In this document: one piece after another, positions 63,380 through 64,000 of the stretch
Layout: each line of letters opens with the position of its first letter
How positions within the stretch are numbered: the stretch's first letter is position 1
Notes under the pieces: model-generated
Told to the model about the DNA's origin: nothing
Database searches by the model: none
Seen by the model: only the letters and a program-made list of their open reading frames with translations
Assembly: GCF_015637705.1 (NCBI RefSeq)
Contig: NZ_JADOBE010000006.1
Location: forward strand, 78,420 to 142,419
Reading direction: 5' to 3'
From: Pseudomonas sp. N040
GTDB taxonomy: Bacteria > Pseudomonadota > Gammaproteobacteria > Pseudomonadales > Pseudomonadaceae
Length of the DNA stretch: 64,000 nt
Position numbers and translations under genes: made by a program

Positions 63380-63706
63380 ATGGAACCCACTACTCTCGTC
63401 TACCTGCAGCAATTCCTGGTCGGCATGTTCCTGCTCAACAGCGTGCCGCACCTGGCCGCCGGCCTGCAGGGCCGCACCTTCCCGTCGCCCTTCGCCAACC
63501 CGCCGACCATTGGCCACTCCTCCGCTCTGGTCAACGTGTTCTGGGGCCTGTTCAACGTAGTGGCCGGCCTGGTCCTGCTGGACATGGCACCGATCACCAT
63601 CGGCTACAACGGCGGCTTCATTGCCGCCATTGCCGGCGCCCTGGGTACAGGCGTGTTCCTCGCCCTGCACTTTGGCAAGTTCGCCTGGCGCAACCAGAAG
63701 CAATGA
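63380..63706 (+). CDS. Small inner-membrane protein, copy 2
   Basis: A 108-residue paralogue of the protein at 61299-61619: VYLQQFLVGMFLLNSVPHLAAGLQGRTFPSPFANPPTIGHSSALVNVFWGLFNVVAGLVLL. It has about three membrane segments and the shared motif NSVPHL.AGLQGR.FPSPF. It follows the cupin-HbpS gene by 56 bases with a CGGAGC site. Function unknown. Confidence 0.87.
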   Translation: MEPTTLVYLQQFLVGMFLLNSVPHLAAGLQGRTFPSPFANPPTIGHSSALVNVFWGLFNVVAGLVLLDMAPITIGYNGGFIAAIAGALGTGVFLALHFGKFAWRNQKQ

Positions 63707-63712
63707 CGACCC

Positions 63713-63740
63713 TGTGGTGGTGACAGCCCTGTCGCCACCA
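63713..63740 (+). terminator. Possible hairpin at the end of the regulon
   Basis: TGGTGGTGAC-AGCCCT-GTCGCCACCA can fold into a stem of about 10 pairs shortly after the last stop codon. It lacks a T tract, so intrinsic termination is uncertain. Confidence 0.45.
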
Positions 63741-63753
63741 CTACCCTGACCCT

Positions 63754-63853
63754 GCCGAGGAGGTCAAGCGCGACTCCGGCACCGCCCATTTCCGCTTCAA
63801 CAATGCTGGCGTGATGCTTAACCGCACCTTCGATCACCAGTCGATCGAAGAGC
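63754..63853 (+). pseudogene. Remnant of a short-chain dehydrogenase gene
   Basis: In one frame the sequence reads EEVKRDSGTAHFRFNNAGVM and continues LNRTFDHQSIEEL, the internal NNAG part of an SDR. There is no cofactor-loop region or start codon before it and no YxxxK region after it; beyond about 63855 the open frame no longer resembles an SDR. It is therefore a fragment left by deletion or recombination at the edge of the catabolic region. Confidence 0.7.
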
Positions 63854-64000
63854 TACGCCCGGCTGGTGCAGATAATGACTTGAAACAGCTGACCGGCAGG
63901 AACAATGGCGTGCGCGGCCAACGGCCGCCGACACCCTGCCTGCAGCATGTAGTTCAACGGCTTTCAGAGTGCTGTCGTCAGCAATCAGCGCACTTACAGC

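Noticed and set aside
63860..64000. Possible minus-strand gene entering from the right edge
   Set aside because: A frame reading AVSALIADDSTLKAVELHAAG is open but too short and without a recognisable domain.

Overview
The window reads as a chromosome segment of a GC-rich gammaproteobacterium, almost certainly a Pseudomonas. Evidence: the order PA4642-like gene / SulP transporter / hpt / hemH / TIGR01777 epimerase / FAD oxidoreductase / MerR / phr matches the neighbourhood I recall from P. aeruginosa; the fumarase is the long class I form; and several Pseudomonas-type REP palindromes sit between housekeeping genes. No rRNA, tRNA, CRISPR array or complete insertion sequence was seen.

Region 1 (1-11.7 kb, all minus strand) is an exopolysaccharide/capsule cluster read from right to left: a small secreted protein, an outer-membrane beta-barrel, a short Wza-like export protein, a Wzc-like co-polymerase/tyrosine kinase, Ugd and UDP-xylose synthase (UDP-xylose supply), a methyltransferase, RmlA, a dTDP-sugar 3,4-ketoisomerase, a GNAT acetyltransferase and a DegT aminotransferase cut by the window edge (a dTDP-3-acetamido-3,6-dideoxyhexose route). 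A perfect ops element (GGCGGTAGCGTG) lies in the leader of the first gene, and an rfaH gene is present at 27.4-27.9 kb.

Region 2 (12.3-20 kb) holds core genes: PilZ and DUF4124 proteins, a universal stress protein, pyruvate kinase, an enoyl-CoA isomerase-like crotonase, a ferredoxin-reductase-like protein and class I fumarase with a strong terminator. Region 3 (20.0-27.9 kb, minus) is a second, compact surface-glycan cluster: rfaH, flippase, three glycosyltransferases, two epimerase/reductases, an unknown small protein and a phosphoglycosyl transferase. No Wzy polymerase is visible.

Region 4 (28-35.4 kb) is core again: PA4642-like gene, a 313-bp MITE-like element, SulP transporter, hpt, hemH, epimerase, FAD oxidoreductase and a DUF533/TerB protein. 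Region 5 (35.6-44.0 kb, plus) is a tightly overlapping photo-oxidative operon: DUF523/DUF1722, MerR (LitR-like), photolyase, SnoaL-like, SDR, flavin oxidase, DUF1365, cyclopropane-synthase-like methyltransferase and DUF2878. Three TGTACA-N12-TGTACA operators lie at its promoter and at the nearby FAD-oxidoreductase promoter. A DUF1254/1214 lipoprotein and a putrescine-binding protein follow.

Region 6 (47.1-63.7 kb) is the most unusual part: a LysR regulator and an apparent regulon with three near-identical promoters (48.15, 49.07 and 59.79 kb). It combines a membrane-anchored ABM protein, a cysteine-free DUF35 protein with a thiolase, an SDR, a CoA-transferase, an enoyl-CoA hydratase, a PrpF-family isomerase, a class II PHA synthase with an intracellular PhaZ-type depolymerase, a ThDP enzyme lacking the usual NN metal motif, and two homogentisate-dioxygenase-like cupins each followed by a small membrane protein. 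The first cupin keeps the expected iron ligands. The second has all three replaced and is fused to a HbpS/GlcG domain. The substrate is unknown to me. The right edge holds a broken SDR fragment.
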